NCBI GenBank assembly: GCA_028386065.3
Contig: JAKUCV010002002.1
Coordinates: forward strand, 39,936 to 103,935
Source: Turnera subulata
Lineage: Eukaryota; Streptophyta; Magnoliopsida; Malpighiales; Passifloraceae
Direction: 5' to 3'
DNA length: 64,000 nucleotides
Under the pieces are notes generated by a model. It was not told where the DNA came from, ran no database searches, and was given only the letters and a program-made list of their open reading frames with translations. The stretch's first letter is position 1. Every line of letters begins with the position of its first letter. Both the position numbers and the translations under genes were made by a program. Below, piece after piece: positions 33,896-45,972 of this stretch.

Positions 33896-36122
33896 TCAAC
33901 TAGACTGTCTGCTCTTTAAGAAGGATGCACTACTGGTGATCTCGCGCAAAGGCTTGTCTGTGTATCTAACCATATTGTAGACCCACGCACCAGCTTGAGC
34001 TCCAAGAGTAGGTGACACAAGGTAGACCCATAACCCCTTGAATTTAAGTGATACAATTGCAGGCCCCAAGCTTCTTGCAGGGTTCATTGATGCCCCTGAA
34101 ATTGGCCTGTGATCACAAGTAACAATCCACAAATATGGATAAGTTGTTAAACTAAAAAACACCAAACTTGCAGTACTGTCAAATAGGTTTTAAACAATAC
34201 ACTTAAGGCTGGTTGATTTGCTGTTGGATTACTTCCAAAAACATATCAATCAATATAATAGAATTTGTAGAATAAAGAAAGGGTGGTGAAAGAATATGTT
34301 TGTACTACTTGATCACGACAAGGGAATTATATTAGGACTATTTTTATAGCATGTCATGCATTTCGTCACCTAGGATAATTGACCATTGATTCGATTAATT
34401 ATTTTAAGTTGGGTGTAGTTAGAACAATACCCTGCAAACATCACGTTGAGAAGAACCGTGGATCCAATAGCTAGTCCAGCAAGTTCACCAATCTGAACAA
34501 GGAACCAAACAAAAAAAGGAATGATTAGGAAAGAAAACTCAATATCACTATCAACCAAGAAAAATTCAAATAAGTTAAGTGCCTTGGAACATAAAAGGGA
34601 CATAAATAATTAGTTGAGAAGCCTATCAGAGGCACATAAGGTCAACAAGTAGGCAACTTAATTGGCCAAACCTGATTTGCTAATACACATCCAAGCATTT
34701 ACTTTTTCTTATTTCTTTTGCCTTTTTTCTTCTGAAGAAAGAAACCTCTTTATTAAATGTACATGTGGACATAAGAGTGCCATTGAAATCATGATATAGT
34801 AAGAACAGAAAACCAAGAGAAGGGTCAGAGAAGTAATAATTTAACCAATAATTACTTTTGAGGACAAGAACTTACAGCTCTATTATCAGTAGCTACTCCA
34901 GATATGATAAACATGAGATAGAAGGTGATTATGAACTCGACCACAAAGGACTGCATATCCGATCCTGCAGGCATTGTTCCTGTGAACTTATCTTGCTCCC
35001 CTTGAAATATTAGTCGGATGGTACCTGCAGCTAGTGTTGATCCACAGACTTGACAGAGTATATAAGGCGGTACCTGCAATATACCAAGATTAAAGAAACT
35101 GAGACACAAATTCACTAATAAAGTACCTATAACCAGACTCTAACAAAACATTGTTATTCATCATACTCCCACATCCTTTTTTCTATCACTGAGACATTGA
35201 TCTTTTTTTGCCTTTACTGCAATGCTGAGTCAATTGGATCAGTGGAGGAATTAAAGAAGTTGAATTATTGGTTGTTATATGTTCCCTAATTTGCCTCATT
35301 GTACACCTATTGCATGTGTGGAAAATTACGCATCCTTATCTTTTTCTTCGAAATGCAAGGAAGAGCTGTCAGTCCCTTCCCTATAAGGAATTCAACAGGA
35401 AAAACAGAGAAAGAAAAGAAAGAAAGGAAAATGTAACCGGAGGGCAGCCCCACAATGGGTCATATACAATTTCTGATAATGAGTGGTTCACCAAATTTGT
35501 CACAAGGTAATTAAAAGAAAAACGTTACCTGTTTCCATGGGAACCTCTTGCAGGTGGCAAAGGCAAGGGTGACAGCAGGGTTAAAATGAGCACCAGAGAT
35601 GTGACCAACTGAGTAAACCAAGACCATCACAGCCAAGCCCCACACTATTGATATTCCGGGGAGTGTGACCACCTTGTCAAAGTTCAAATTCACCGCCACC
35701 GACGAGCAGCCGGCGAATATCAAGAAGTATGTACCCAACAGCTCCGCCAACAACTGTTACCATCATTATTAGTCATGTTAAACATTAATTCCAGTCCATA
35801 TCATTACAGCAAAAAAGTCTTCAAACAGACAAAAAAGTCGTACAGGATAAGAAAAAAGCTGGTAAGAAGATCCACAGAACATGACAACACATAAATTTCT
35901 TTTGGCGGTAACCATGATCATCATCAGTAACATAGGAAGAAGAAGACAAGGGAATCATATACAAACACAAAAGGAAGCAAGCGCGGTTGTCACCTTTTGA
36001 ATGAAAGGTACAGAGATACTCAAACTTGAATCTTCCTTGCAGTTTGTTGGTCTTTTGGAGGATGAAGATTGATCATCTTTAACATCCAAAACAACATGGT
36101 TGCCATTCGAGATCTCACCCAT
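33896..36122 (-). CDS. NIP1: NIP1-type aquaporin (nodulin-26-like intrinsic protein), 5 exons, 274 aa
   Basis: Membrane channel for water and small uncharged solutes such as glycerol, ammonia or metalloid acids. Exons 35994-36122, 35529-35753, 34876-35073, 34431-34492 and 33896-34106 give one open frame. The start MGEISNGNHVVLDVKDD matches the family N-terminus. Both NPA boxes are intact (SGAHFNPAV in exon 2, GASMNPARS in exon 5). The selectivity-filter Trp in helix 2 (IVWGL) and the pore Arg in NPARS place it in NIP group I. The C-terminal tail has SASFLK, the context of the Ser that CDPK phosphorylates in soybean nodulin 26. Length and five-exon structure are normal. Substrate and tissue cannot be told from sequence. 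Confidence 0.93.
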
Positions 36123-36297
36123 ATATATTCGCAATTAGTAGACGCAAAGAAAAACAAGGTAAATTCTTGGAATGATGAAGTCTCAACAGAGAAGGGTAGG
36201 AGGCAAAAAAAAAATTGTCTGTGGTAAGCTAGATTTATGCTTGGCAAGCGGAGTGTGTGTGGATATGGTCTATATGCAAGAAAGAAAGACAATGGTC

Positions 36298-36309
36298 AAT
36301 ATATATAGG
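36298..36309 (-). promoter_or_regulatory. Likely TATA box of the aquaporin gene
   Basis: CCTATATATATTG on the minus strand lies about 180 bp upstream of the aquaporin ATG, a good TATA match at a plausible distance for a short leader. No other strong TATA lies between it and the start codon except a weaker ATATATAT at 36120-36127, immediately before the ATG. Confidence 0.45.
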
Positions 36310-37200
36310 TGTTTAGATGGAGTTTTAACTCTTTGGTCTTGGATTTAATCCTATAGTGTGTTAATCTTAACAGGTAATATTTATTAATTCTTAATTGAAT
36401 AGCAGAAAAATTAGATAAGATAAAAAGAAACTAATCTGACTGTGACTCCATACTGTTTCTATTCTTGGAGTTCAGATTTGGTTTCCATGTGTATATTCTG
36501 TATTATTGTTTTTTTTTTGGCATCTATATCCTGTTTCTTTGGATATTACGTTGAAAAAAGTGAACATTCATTGTGAACAGAGGAGCAATGAAGGCTGCTT
36601 CAACTACCCACCGAAATATAGAAAAGCCTATAATTTATGCCATGCCTTCAATTTATTGTAATGCCCTAGTGGTCTCGTTTTCCGGTTTATTTGTGCTCAT
36701 CCATAAAAATTTAAAGCTGCATAGCATAGAAACAGGATAACGGATTATGGGGTTAATTAATTTCCATACAAAAACAGATCATCATAAGTTAACTGCTTGT
36801 AATAGTTTCCTGACATGTATTACGCACTAATCTGACCCAGGTGAGAGGGGGAAGACTTGGTCATACCAAAAAGTGACCAGCAATGATTTGATATCCCCGA
36901 TGGAGGGATCAGAGATGACGTGTTTATGACATTTTAACCCATTTTTGGGGCTTGTAATTTTAACCCATTTTTGGGTAAAATAGTTAAAACTTGATCAATG
37001 GAAAAAATTAGTCAAACTTCAGTATCTTGACTTGTCAATCTCTTGGTTATTAGTAATACTTTTGTCTTTTACTGTTTTTTCTTTACATCGGGAATAAACT
37101 AAGATTTATTATTTAGAATCGGAGTTGGAAAAAAGGGGACCCCAAACATGTCATTAATTCATTATTTAGGAAAAAGGTAAAAAAGACAATATGGTAGCAA

Positions 37201-37452
37201 TGCACCGAAAATCATGGTATTTTTGACTCACAAGGTAGATATTTTATGAGAAATTTTATGGTGGGACTCTCCCAAATAGTATTAGTTTTTTTTTTAAACT
37301 CTTCTATTCTAGTATCAAAAAAATAATATTAGTTGTGAACATTAAAATATACTTTAATGTAAATGTTACTTCCAAAATGAGGAATCTCGATCAAATTTGA
37401 AGAAAGTTTAAATGGCACTGTATATACTTGTCATCAATTTCTAAAATCTATG

Positions 37453-37505
<53 letters not shown>

Positions 37506-38069
37506 CAATTTTACTTTAAATTTCTGTCGGAATTTTTTCTTGCCAATCTAAACTTATTTTTTGTCCATTTTTTTTGGTCAAATGCAATTTAAGTTTATAT
37601 GTTATAGGTATTCTGGTTTCCAAATATGAAAAATAGCATTTGAGGAGAGTTCTCGCTCGATCTGTGGACAATATGCACCGAAAATCATGGTATTTTTGAC
37701 TCACAAGATAGATAGTTTATGAGGAATTTTATGATGGGCACTCTCGCAAATAGTATTAGTTGTGAACATTAAAATATACTTTAATGTAAATATGGTACTT
37801 CCAAAATGAGTCATCTCGACCAGATTTTAAGAAAGTTTAAATGGCATTGTATATACTTGTCATCAATTTCTAAAATCTAAGTATGAATATATAATATATA
37901 ATATATATGTTAATTTTATTTTTATTTTTTGCTGAAATTTTTTCTTGCCAATTTAAACTTATTTTTTGTCCTTGTTTTTTGTCGAATGCAATTTAAGTTT
38001 ATATGTTAAGATATTCTGGTTTCCAAACATGAAAAATAGCATTTGAGGAGAGTTCTCGCTCGTTCTGTG
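37201..38069. repeat. Tandem direct duplication (~470 and ~395 bp units)
   Basis: Unit 1 (37201-37673) and unit 2 (37674-38069) both run from TGCACCGAAAATCATGGTAT to GAGTTCTCGCTCG with the same internal order and roughly 90% identity. Unit 1 is longer mainly because it contains the AT/GT microsatellite. No coding sequence was recognised. Confidence 0.85.
37453..37504. repeat. Compound microsatellite (AT)11(GT)15
   Basis: An uninterrupted run of eleven AT followed by fifteen GT dinucleotides lies in unit 1 of the tandem duplication. Unit 2 has only an imperfect AT tract at the matching place (about 37885-37909), so the GT run arose or expanded after duplication. Confidence 0.95.
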
Positions 38070-41000
38070 ATTATGATTTTTCTTAACAATTTGGCTTGTA
38101 AGTTGTTGGTGATGGTTGGTACTTGGTACTACTACAGGAGCTAATACATAATGTTGACCGCCAACTAAGTAAATGGGTTGACTGTTAACAACCAAAAAGA
38201 CAGAAATAGGACCACACTTTTCCTTTATTATGTTTGCCTCTCTATGACCAAGTTGCCTCAATCTATACTGCGTTGGCTACTTCGTCAAGTCTCATGGTGG
38301 GACTCTCAAATTTTGGTGCATTGTAATGCTTAACACAAACTACAACAATTGCTGCCAGCGAGTATGATTGAGTTAAATTTCATTAACATTCTTATCAGGT
38401 TGAGAATTATAACTTTATTAATCATCTTTATAGTTAATTTATTAAAATTTGATGATATGAAAAATAATTTATAAGAATTGTATAAAGGTGATGCTTTTCT
38501 AAAAACATTTGCCTGAAAAAATTCAAGTGACCATAGCTTAAAGTTATGATTGAGGCCCCAACCTAAACTGTTGTCTACCAAAAATAAAATCTACAATGAT
38601 GTGATGTTTCATATAGTATTAATCCACCAACCAACCAACAAAAGAGGCACAAAAAATTTCAATGCGCATGGCTGCATATTTCTAACCTCCCCACTGTTTT
38701 AACCACTCAATTATTAGCGTGAAGGCCATCCCCAAATCAAATCTTTTTATCGTTGTTGCTTTTCACTGTTACTAATCCACCATGCCAAAGCCTCCATTAA
38801 TGCCGGACCAACTTGGCCGAGGCCTGCCTTGGACAAAAAAAAAAAAAAAATACTTGGCCAAGGCATTACTGAAAGTGCTTTGAGGATAACACTTTTGGCC
38901 AGTATGGGTTTTAACTTAAAGATTTCTGCTGGGAAGAAAATTACACAAATCACATCTAACTAATTAAATCAATCAATATTTAACAGGATTATAAGAGGCA
39001 GATAGTGAGCAATTTGCTGGGAAGAAAATTATTGGATATTAAATTAGCTATGACTATGAGAATTTGATTCTTTTTCGCTTTCATGTGCCCTCAGGATATG
39101 AAATAGAAAAATCTAACAAAATAAGAGTACATATAAACCAACTGGTTTGGAGTTTGGTGTGGTAGGCAAGCTTTTTACTGTGTTCTTTCTTCCTACGCTT
39201 CACTAATTAAGCACTAGAGATGTCTATAGAAATATAAAAAATGTTTAAGGTCTTAAAGTTAGATGTATGCTGATGTTGGACAATGGACGACTAAACTGCA
39301 TGCTTAATTAAGGTTTTTATATCTACTAATTAATATGATGACTTCCGCTTAGGTTTTTCCTTCCGCAAAAGCCTCCCCAATAATACTGGAGAGAGTTACT
39401 AGAAAACTTTTATGTTGGTGGCAGGCAAAGACTTGGAATACGCTTGCTTCGGTCCTGGAAAATGCATGCTTAAATTGGTATCTTTTGCCGCACTCTTTTG
39501 CAATCTTTGAATCTTTCCAGCTACTTACTTACTTACTTCTCCAGCTACATGATAAATTAAAACATGCAGTTGTCTCACATGATTAGCATCTTAATCATCT
39601 GCTTTTAGAATCCGGATTCGATCTATGGCACTTCCCGTCTTATGTGGTCGAATATGACATTGCACATACAGTAATGCTGGTGACCTCGACCCATCCAAAC
39701 TATGACTCGGTTTAAGTAAATCTAAGATGTCCATAGTGCTTTGATCGGGTGTCTCTTGTATGAGGGTTGATCGTTGAGCCTAATATAAATATATAATTAT
39801 CTCTAAATTATGACGCGTTGCCATACTTTGATGGATGATTAGGGACTGATCGATGCCCTTTTTGTTTTCGTGATGAGCTGCGCGCAAAAGAGGTCACGGT
39901 GACGTTGGCTTAAGTTAACCTTCCACTCGGTGATTAAAATTGAATTCTGCACTAGTGCTAGAGGAGAAGCCGCCTCGTGGGCCACATTAGCCAGAAAGCT
40001 GATGATAGGCCCCCATTAACAAATCTCCAGTGGGCCACAAACGGAGGCAAAATCATGGGTTGGGCCTACAAATGAAATTAAATTCTATATTTTATTCGGT
40101 TGTAAAACCTAGATCCAAATAGGGTAAATAGTGTAGTTGATATACACCCAATTTTTTTTCAAAAATTTTCCTAAAAAAAAAAAATTCTTTTCAAAAATAG
40201 GGTAAATATCAATTATCAATAATAGCTTTCAGAAAATAGGGTGTATATCAAATAGGGTAAGAGAAATTTTTCGAATAACACTTGTTATACTTCAAATAAT
40301 TTGTTTTATCATGGTAAACTTATAACTTGATAATAAATGATATAAAAAAAATGCGTTATTTTGGTAATATGGAAAAACATGCTATTAGAACAATATAATT
40401 TTTTTAATTCTTACCGACACTAAAATCTAAAAAATGCTAAATCCTAAATTCTTTATGTTCTTTATCGTTTTATGAAAAGAATCTCCTTCGGCAAATTCTA
40501 TACTTCTTAATTATAGGTGGCGATGGCATTCCTACTTAGCATAGTTTAGTTAATCAACAATCTATCACTCTATTTTCATAGGAATAAGATTTCTCTATTT
40601 TTTTATTAGAAATGATATACCAATTGAACATGATACTACAACTTCGATAAGAGCTGTGAACATTTTCTTTTTCTAAAAAGAGAAGAAAAAGAAAATGTAG
40701 GAGGTACATGGGATCTTACATATATCTGGTGTTTCTTCAAATAAAAGAAAACATATTTTTTTCCATTTGGAATAGTTATATGGATGGTACCAAAACTATA
40801 TGTAGAAACTTACTAACAGAAAGTAAATCTGTAATGAAATCCCTCAAAGAATCTCTTGTCCGAGATTTATTTATTTCCTAATTTACTTTCCTAGTTTCGG
40901 AGTGTGACGAGGGATTAACACAAACAAAAATACCAAAACTTGAAAATCCTGAATCTTCTCTTAGATTCTTTACATTTTTTAAATGGAAAAGAAAAATCAT

Positions 41001-41953
41001 GAGATTATCTCCATATCTAGAAATATTAATCTTCTTGCTCTCAAGAAATGCAATTTTAAAAATTGCTTGCTTGAAAGGTAGAGCCACAAGAGGAAACGAA
41101 ATAATTTTTAAATTTTAAATTTCTCTAAACACCCTCACGTTTACTATTTAAAACACTTTTTATCTTTTCCACTTTCAGATAATCCATGCAGACTAATTTG
41201 ATTTTTGTAAAGATCTAATGTAGCACCTCCACTGGATCTTCCCCACACCCAAGAACAAGAACAAAAACAACACAACATCTTCTTCCAACAAGCATCCATA
41301 AACTTATAGAGAAACTGCACACCAAGCAGAAAAAACCAGAAGAAAAAAAAGGGAGAAGAGAAGGCTTGCAGCAAAGTGAGAAATCAGTGAACTAGAATTG
41401 CAACATTAAGGTGCAATATAACTGAAAGTAGGCATATGGTTCCAAGAATTGAGGGTTCAGTTTCTTCAAGTATGCTAAACAAGAAAGCCATGTGTTAATA
41501 AAAACCTTAAGGCCCAGCTTTGCAAAAACAACTGTGCCATCAAAAATATGCAAACTCTACTTACTAACGGTCCTCTCTAGCCTCTGCCTTCAAATAATAA
41601 CCACACACAAGAAGAAAACAAACCTAAAAGCCCCACGCTTAACAATAATCAACCATTAACCCAACTTAAGTAACCAAAGCAAACTAAAACCCCATCTCCA
41701 CTGAGAAACAGAATCTAATTAACTTTACTTAATTAACTGCTCCCTAGCTTCGGATCCGAACCAAACTTCATGACCGTTGTACCGAACCAAAATTTAAAAT
41801 CTCCCCCACCACTCCCCTCATTTCCCATCTAATCTCTTTCTCTCTTCCAAGAAAAAACAAAAAAAAGCCAACCAAATTTTTCTTTCTTTCTTTCTCTTCT
41901 GTCTCCCTTCATTATCATCTTCTTCTTCTTCTTCTCCCTTTGTTTTCTCAAAA

Positions 41954-42886
41954 ATGGTGGCCAGGACACTCAAGAGAACTCCGGTAAAGCAGGTCAAGGG
42001 CTGCTTGAGCCATCACCGTCGCCGCCACCGGAAGAAATCTCCGGGCAAAGCTTCGGCCTCCGCCTCCGCCATTGTCACGTCCATCAACAGGACTTTCTTC
42101 ACCTGCAAGCGCCGCCTCGTGAAGATCTTATCCCAGCTTCCCCTGATAAGAACACCCAACACCAGCCGCTACAAGGGCTACAAGAGGATCTCCAGGACAG
42201 GAAGCCGAGACAGAACCAAACCCCAACAGGAGAGGAAAAGCGACAAGCTGGTTGATCTCGAGAAAGACGCCATCTGTAAAGCTCTATTCTCCTCGAACGA
42301 CGAGAAGAAGTTGCCGCCGTCGATCTCTCCGACCAAGAGGACGGTGTTTCTTGATCTTGACGAGACATTGGTCCATTCCAAAGCCGACCCACAACCGGAG
42401 AGGTTCGACTTCATCGTCCGGCCGAGGATTGACGGAGTGCTCATGAACTTTTACGTGCTGAAGCGGCCGGGAGTGGATGCTTTCTTGCAGGGGTTGGCGG
42501 CGAAATACGAGGTGGTGGTGTTCACCGCCGGGTTAAAGGAGTATGCTTCTTTGGTTCTTGATAAGTTAGATCCTAAAGGACTGATCTTTTCGCATAGGCT
42601 GTATAGGGATTCTTGCAAGCAAGTAGATGGGATGTATGTCAAGGACTTGTCTGAAACGGGGAGGGACTTGAGGAGGGCAGTCATCGTTGATGATAATCCT
42701 AACTGCTATCTTTACCAGCCGCAGAATGCGATCCCGGCAAGGCCCTTTATTGATGATCTTGGTGATGTGGAGATGGATCAGTTGGGTAAGTTCTTTGAGA
42801 GTTGCGATTCTTTTGAGGACATGAGGGTCGCGGTGAAAGAATATGTTAGTACCCAATGTGATTTCATAGCAGAACTTCAAGGCTAA
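41954..42886 (+). CDS. FCP1/SCP-type CTD phosphatase-like protein (HAD superfamily), 310 aa, intronless
   Basis: Predicted Mg-dependent phosphoserine/threonine phosphatase of the HAD superfamily. The signature DLDETL (residues 134-139) holds the nucleophile Asp134 and the acid/base Asp136; the catalytic Thr follows at 138. The downstream HAD motifs are present: FTAGLKEYA and VDDNPNCY, with the metal-binding Asp pair. The domain occupies about 128-305. The N-terminal ~120 residues are very basic (KRRLVK, SRYKGYKR), which could direct it to the nucleus or to nucleic acid. Relatives dephosphorylate the RNA polymerase II CTD (SCP) or act at the nuclear envelope (Dullard/CTDNEP1); this gene's substrate is unknown. 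The start codon has a good context and follows a CT-rich leader. Confidence 0.9.
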   Translation: MVARTLKRTPVKQVKGCLSHHRRRHRKKSPGKASASASAIVTSINRTFFTCKRRLVKILSQLPLIRTPNTSRYKGYKRISRTGSRDRTKPQQERKSDKLVDLEKDAICKALFSSNDEKKLPPSISPTKRTVFLDLDETLVHSKADPQPERFDFIVRPRIDGVLMNFYVLKRPGVDAFLQGLAAKYEVVVFTAGLKEYASLVLDKLDPKGLIFSHRLYRDSCKQVDGMYVKDLSETGRDLRRAVIVDDNPNCYLYQPQNAIPARPFIDDLGDVEMDQLGKFFESCDSFEDMRVAVKEYVSTQCDFIAELQG

Positions 42887-43897
42887 TCTGTATCTTCCTT
42901 CATTGTTTCTGTTTCTTATTTCATTTATTCCTTACCTTATGTTGAACACAAGCGCTGTTCAATCCTATGATGATTCTTTGGCAAAAGGAATAGTTTGATG
43001 ACAACAAATTGTAGCACTTCACTTGAAATTCAGTTCCCATTATGATCTTCAGATTTGGTCATTTGTCTTTTATGTACAGCATCGAGCATAAAACTTCCTT
43101 AAAGCAGCTGTATGCATTTACTGAATGGAGTTCGATAATTCAGCATTAATCCAAAGGACACTTAAAGATAAGGAACTATCAATGAACTAACTTTTAACTA
43201 TATTTTAGAATTGTCCGTTTCAAAAACTTGGGTTGCTGTTATGAAAGTTTCTGGCAATTTAAACCTCGCTGTCATTCCTCTATAGATTGTCTATAAGCCC
43301 ATTAAATTGCCGAGGGAAAAGGAAGTCCGATTCATAGTTATAACTCTAATGAGGTGTATGTATAACTCCAATCAAGTTCTTATTTGTGCTGTTTGAGAAA
43401 GAGCTATTTTTCAAAATGCTCCAAAATGGCTCTTTTTCTGTCTCCAGTATGCAGAATTGATGTTCTCAATAATCTATCTAATGCAGAATACAATGGCTTG
43501 GAGCTGAAACTGCCTAGCCATTAAGAACTTAAGAGGTAAATCATGAATTTGTGCTAGTTAACCCGCAATATAATTTTGACTCTGAGCAGTAGTTGAGCGT
43601 GACAATTTTCCCATAAAACCATTAACACGTTTTTTACCCAAAAACAGAATGCAACGGGCTGAGTATCCCCCTTCTGAAGTAGAACATCTAGTCCGGTTAA
43701 CAGCCATCTGATTTGAAACCTTGCAGGAAGATATTCCACCGTGCCACAGGGAATTTCTTCACCACTAACTGCAATAGGAGTTGTGATTAATATCAATCTG
43801 AAGTAGCAAATTATTATTAGTGAACCTCCCACGTAAATTTGCCTATTGAAGGCATTTTACCACCCAACTTAACTGTTTAGTTAACCATTAAGTTAAT
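42887..43897. other. Intergenic stretch downstream of the phosphatase
   Basis: Holds the phosphatase 3' untranslated region and about 900 bp of AT-rich DNA. No gene, RNA or transposon end was recognised apart from the SINE that begins at 43898. Confidence 0.5.
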
Positions 43898-44022
43898 CCC
43901 TGCCAATGCCTAGTGGCCTGACAGAACTTCAAGTCAAATGAGGCTTTGTGGGGTGAAGTCTCACGTTCAAGCCTGGGTAGTGGCATTTGGGTGGGAATTG
44001 TGGGATTTGGGATTAAAAGGAA
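43898..44022 (+). mobile_element. Short tRNA-derived SINE with 15-bp target duplication
   Basis: The element is about 125 bp and is bounded by AACCATTAAGTTAAT (43883-43897) and AACCATTAAGTCAAT (44023-44037), one mismatch. It has a pol III A-box-like TGCCTAGTGG at 43907 and a B-box-like CGTTCAAGCCT at about 43964. It ends in an A/G-rich tail (TTAAAAGGAA). The promoter boxes and duplication together identify a SINE. Confidence 0.75.
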
Positions 44023-44880
44023 AACCATTAAGTCAATGCTGTGAAGTATTCATTTCCTGAGAAGTAGCAACAGAGAACATTGATCTCCTCAAAACCTTTA
44101 ACGGCGACGACATCTTATTAAAGACAATGAAATAGAATTGATGAAAATTGCTGAACCAAAAAGTTCTACTTTACCATCTTCAATACTTGCCCTCCACTGC
44201 CATACTTGATTTTAACCTTGAATGGGGTTGTGCTACTTGCTGTGAATTCCGCCATTGATGGGTTGACAATTCCAGTTTAAAAAGTGCAGGTAGATTAAAG
44301 CCATTTGCATGAAACCACGAAACTAGAGCAGTAATAGAGCTCTTGTTTCCATGGGAAACTATATAAAGGTACAACTGCGCCAGCATCCTTGTGATTAGCT
44401 AGTAATGCTTCATGGTTTACCATCATCCTTGTGATTTCATTTCTGTTTGATATTGTGCAGCTTATAGAAGGCAACCTCCCTAGTTGCGAAAATTGCTCAT
44501 GTTCCTCAACAGTACATACTCTTCCCTCTACTTTACCAAACCACTCTTTGTTTAATGCAACACAAACTTTCAAATCAAAACACATACACAAACATAGCAA
44601 AAAAAAGAAATCCTTAAAAAAGCATATCCAATTCCATTAGTCACAACAAAAAAATACATGAATACCCGATTCAAAGAATCAGATCCAGGTTAATTACATC
44701 AATCTACCAATACAGACAACAACGTTTTCATAACTGGACATTTACCAAATCTTTCTGGCTATTCAGTGAAGACATTTAGCAAATACAACAAACAACAACA
44801 ACAAAAGAACTACCAAGAATCGAAAATACATTTTAGAAAAAAAAGAAATGTAAGAATCAAGAATGGATGGATGTATCAAA

Positions 44881-45210
44881 TTACTCGCAAACAAAGACCT
44901 GGCGGGGAAGCCTCCAAGACTCGGTCTTGCTAAAGCACATATCGTCAAGGGCGTCGCTCTTGCACCACCTGCAGGCCGGGTTCTGCGAGCACTGAGATCC
45001 CGTCACCATCTCGCCGCAGTTCGGGATCTGGCGGCGGCCTGCGCCCCTCCTCTGTTGCTGCTGCTGCTGCTGCACGGCGAGCAAGCTGCGATATCCGGGA
45101 GCAGAAATGTCGAGCGACGAGGAAGATGTTGCTAGCAGGAGAAGGAGAAGGAGGAGGAGGGAGAGTACAGGGTGGGTTGCGTAGGTGGTCGAGGAAATTG
45201 TTGTGGCCAT
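44881..45210 (-). CDS. Small secreted six-cysteine protein, 109 aa, function unknown
   Basis: Single exon. The chosen start (MATTISSTTY) opens a strong signal peptide with a run of leucines, and cleavage is likely near residue 33. An upstream in-frame Met would bury this signal behind a basic leader. The mature part has a polymorphic-looking glutamine run (seven Gln), a basic RRGAGRR that could be a processing site, and a C-terminal domain with six Cys in the arrangement NCG, QC, AC, WC, MC, VC. Even cysteine number suggests three disulfides. I recall plant-wide proteins with the same CRWCKSDxxDDMCF-like core but no assigned role. It could be an apoplastic peptide; no known peptide-hormone family is matched. 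Confidence 0.72.
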   Translation of the reverse strand: MATTISSTTYATHPVLSLLLLLLLLLATSSSSLDISAPGYRSLLAVQQQQQQQRRGAGRRQIPNCGEMVTGSQCSQNPACRWCKSDALDDMCFSKTESWRLPRQVFVCE

Positions 45211-45449
45211 TGATATATGATGATGGGGTGAGATTTGGAATTTTGATTGACTGGAAGTTGGAACTGGAACTGGACTTCGATTGGACTTGGTTGCTTTTTT
45301 TCTTACCAAACTTGGGGTTTTGGAATTTGGACAAGAGTTTTGTCTTCGTATTTTCCTTTTTTGTCGTACCAACTAAAAACTGTTGAAACGGCAGGGGTCG
45401 GTGTGTGATATAAATATTTACTCAGTCTGCACGGTAAAAAGAATTTGAC

Positions 45450-45631
45450 TGAACCAATGTGGGTTTGGTCCAAGTGGTAAGCCATTTGGCTCTGCTTAAC
45501 TGAAATTTCCAGTTTGAATCTTCGTGTGTGCGGAAAATTCCTGACTCGCCCACCATACCCAGGTGAACGATGCGAGTCGAATCCAGATTAGTGCGAAGCT
45601 CCGGATACCTAATGGAAAACGAAAAAAAAAG
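45450..45631 (+). mobile_element. tRNA-derived SINE with exact 10-bp target duplication
   Basis: AGAATTTGAC occurs at 45440-45449 and 45632-45641. The 182-bp insert between has an A-box TGGTCCAAGTGG (45466-45477), a B-box-like AGTTTGAATCT at about 45512, and an A-rich tail (GAAAAAAAAAG). Its spacing of A and B boxes fits a tRNA-type pol III promoter. It lies about 240 bp upstream of the secreted-protein gene. Confidence 0.85.
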
Positions 45632-45854
45632 AGAATTTGACGATAAAACTACAGGAGGAATAACTGGATCCAATTAAGTTTAAAGACACAAGTTTTTTAT
45701 ACAAAAATTTGACTTGAATTGATATTTGAGTTCCTAATGAAGAGTGACAATTCAGATTTGCATCTCTGAATGCTAAAACACCCGCCTGTGGGTGTAATGC
45801 CAATTTGTAATCGGAAATCGAGACCAATGATGTTTTGTTTTGCCCATCTTAGAT

Positions 45855-45972
45855 CTGGAGTTTTGTGTCTGACAATTCCGAATTCGACTCAGGTTAGCAT
45901 TTGGTAATTTGGGAGACTCTCAATAAAGATTTTTTCCGCGGAGGAGGACTCAAACTCCAGACCTCAATTAAG
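45855..45972 (-). mobile_element. Probable truncated SINE related to the one at 45450
   Basis: On the minus strand, AGTTTGAGTCCTC followed by GCGGAAAAAATC resembles AGTTTGAATCTTC followed by GCGGAAAATTC in the full SINE. No A-box and no target duplication are visible, so it would be 5'-truncated and old. Boundaries are approximate. Confidence 0.35.

Larger units (their letters stand above)
36310..41953. other. Large gene-free intergenic region
   Basis: About 5.6 kb of AT-rich DNA between the aquaporin and the phosphatase gene. Six-frame inspection shows no conserved-looking protein and no tRNA or rRNA. It holds the tandem duplication at 37201-38069 and a short inverted repeat (GATATACAC at about 40138-40146 and its inverse at about 40242-40250). 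The last ~150 bp (CT- and TTC-rich, 41830-41953) is probably the leader of the phosphatase gene. Confidence 0.5.

Noticed and set aside
39600..39670. GGATTCGATC as a tRNA or SINE B-box
   Set aside because: No A-box at the right distance, no A-tail and no flanking duplication were found.
41954..42886. Antisense ORFs under the phosphatase gene
   Set aside because: They are shadows of a codon-biased sense gene with an intact DLDET catalytic motif.
43554..43832. 92-codon minus-strand ORF
   Set aside because: No domain is seen and the codon use is mixed. I could not link it to any exon structure.
45211..45372. Upstream in-frame ATG extending the secreted protein by 54 codons
   Set aside because: It would place a basic stretch before a perfect signal peptide, which is unlikely for a secreted product.
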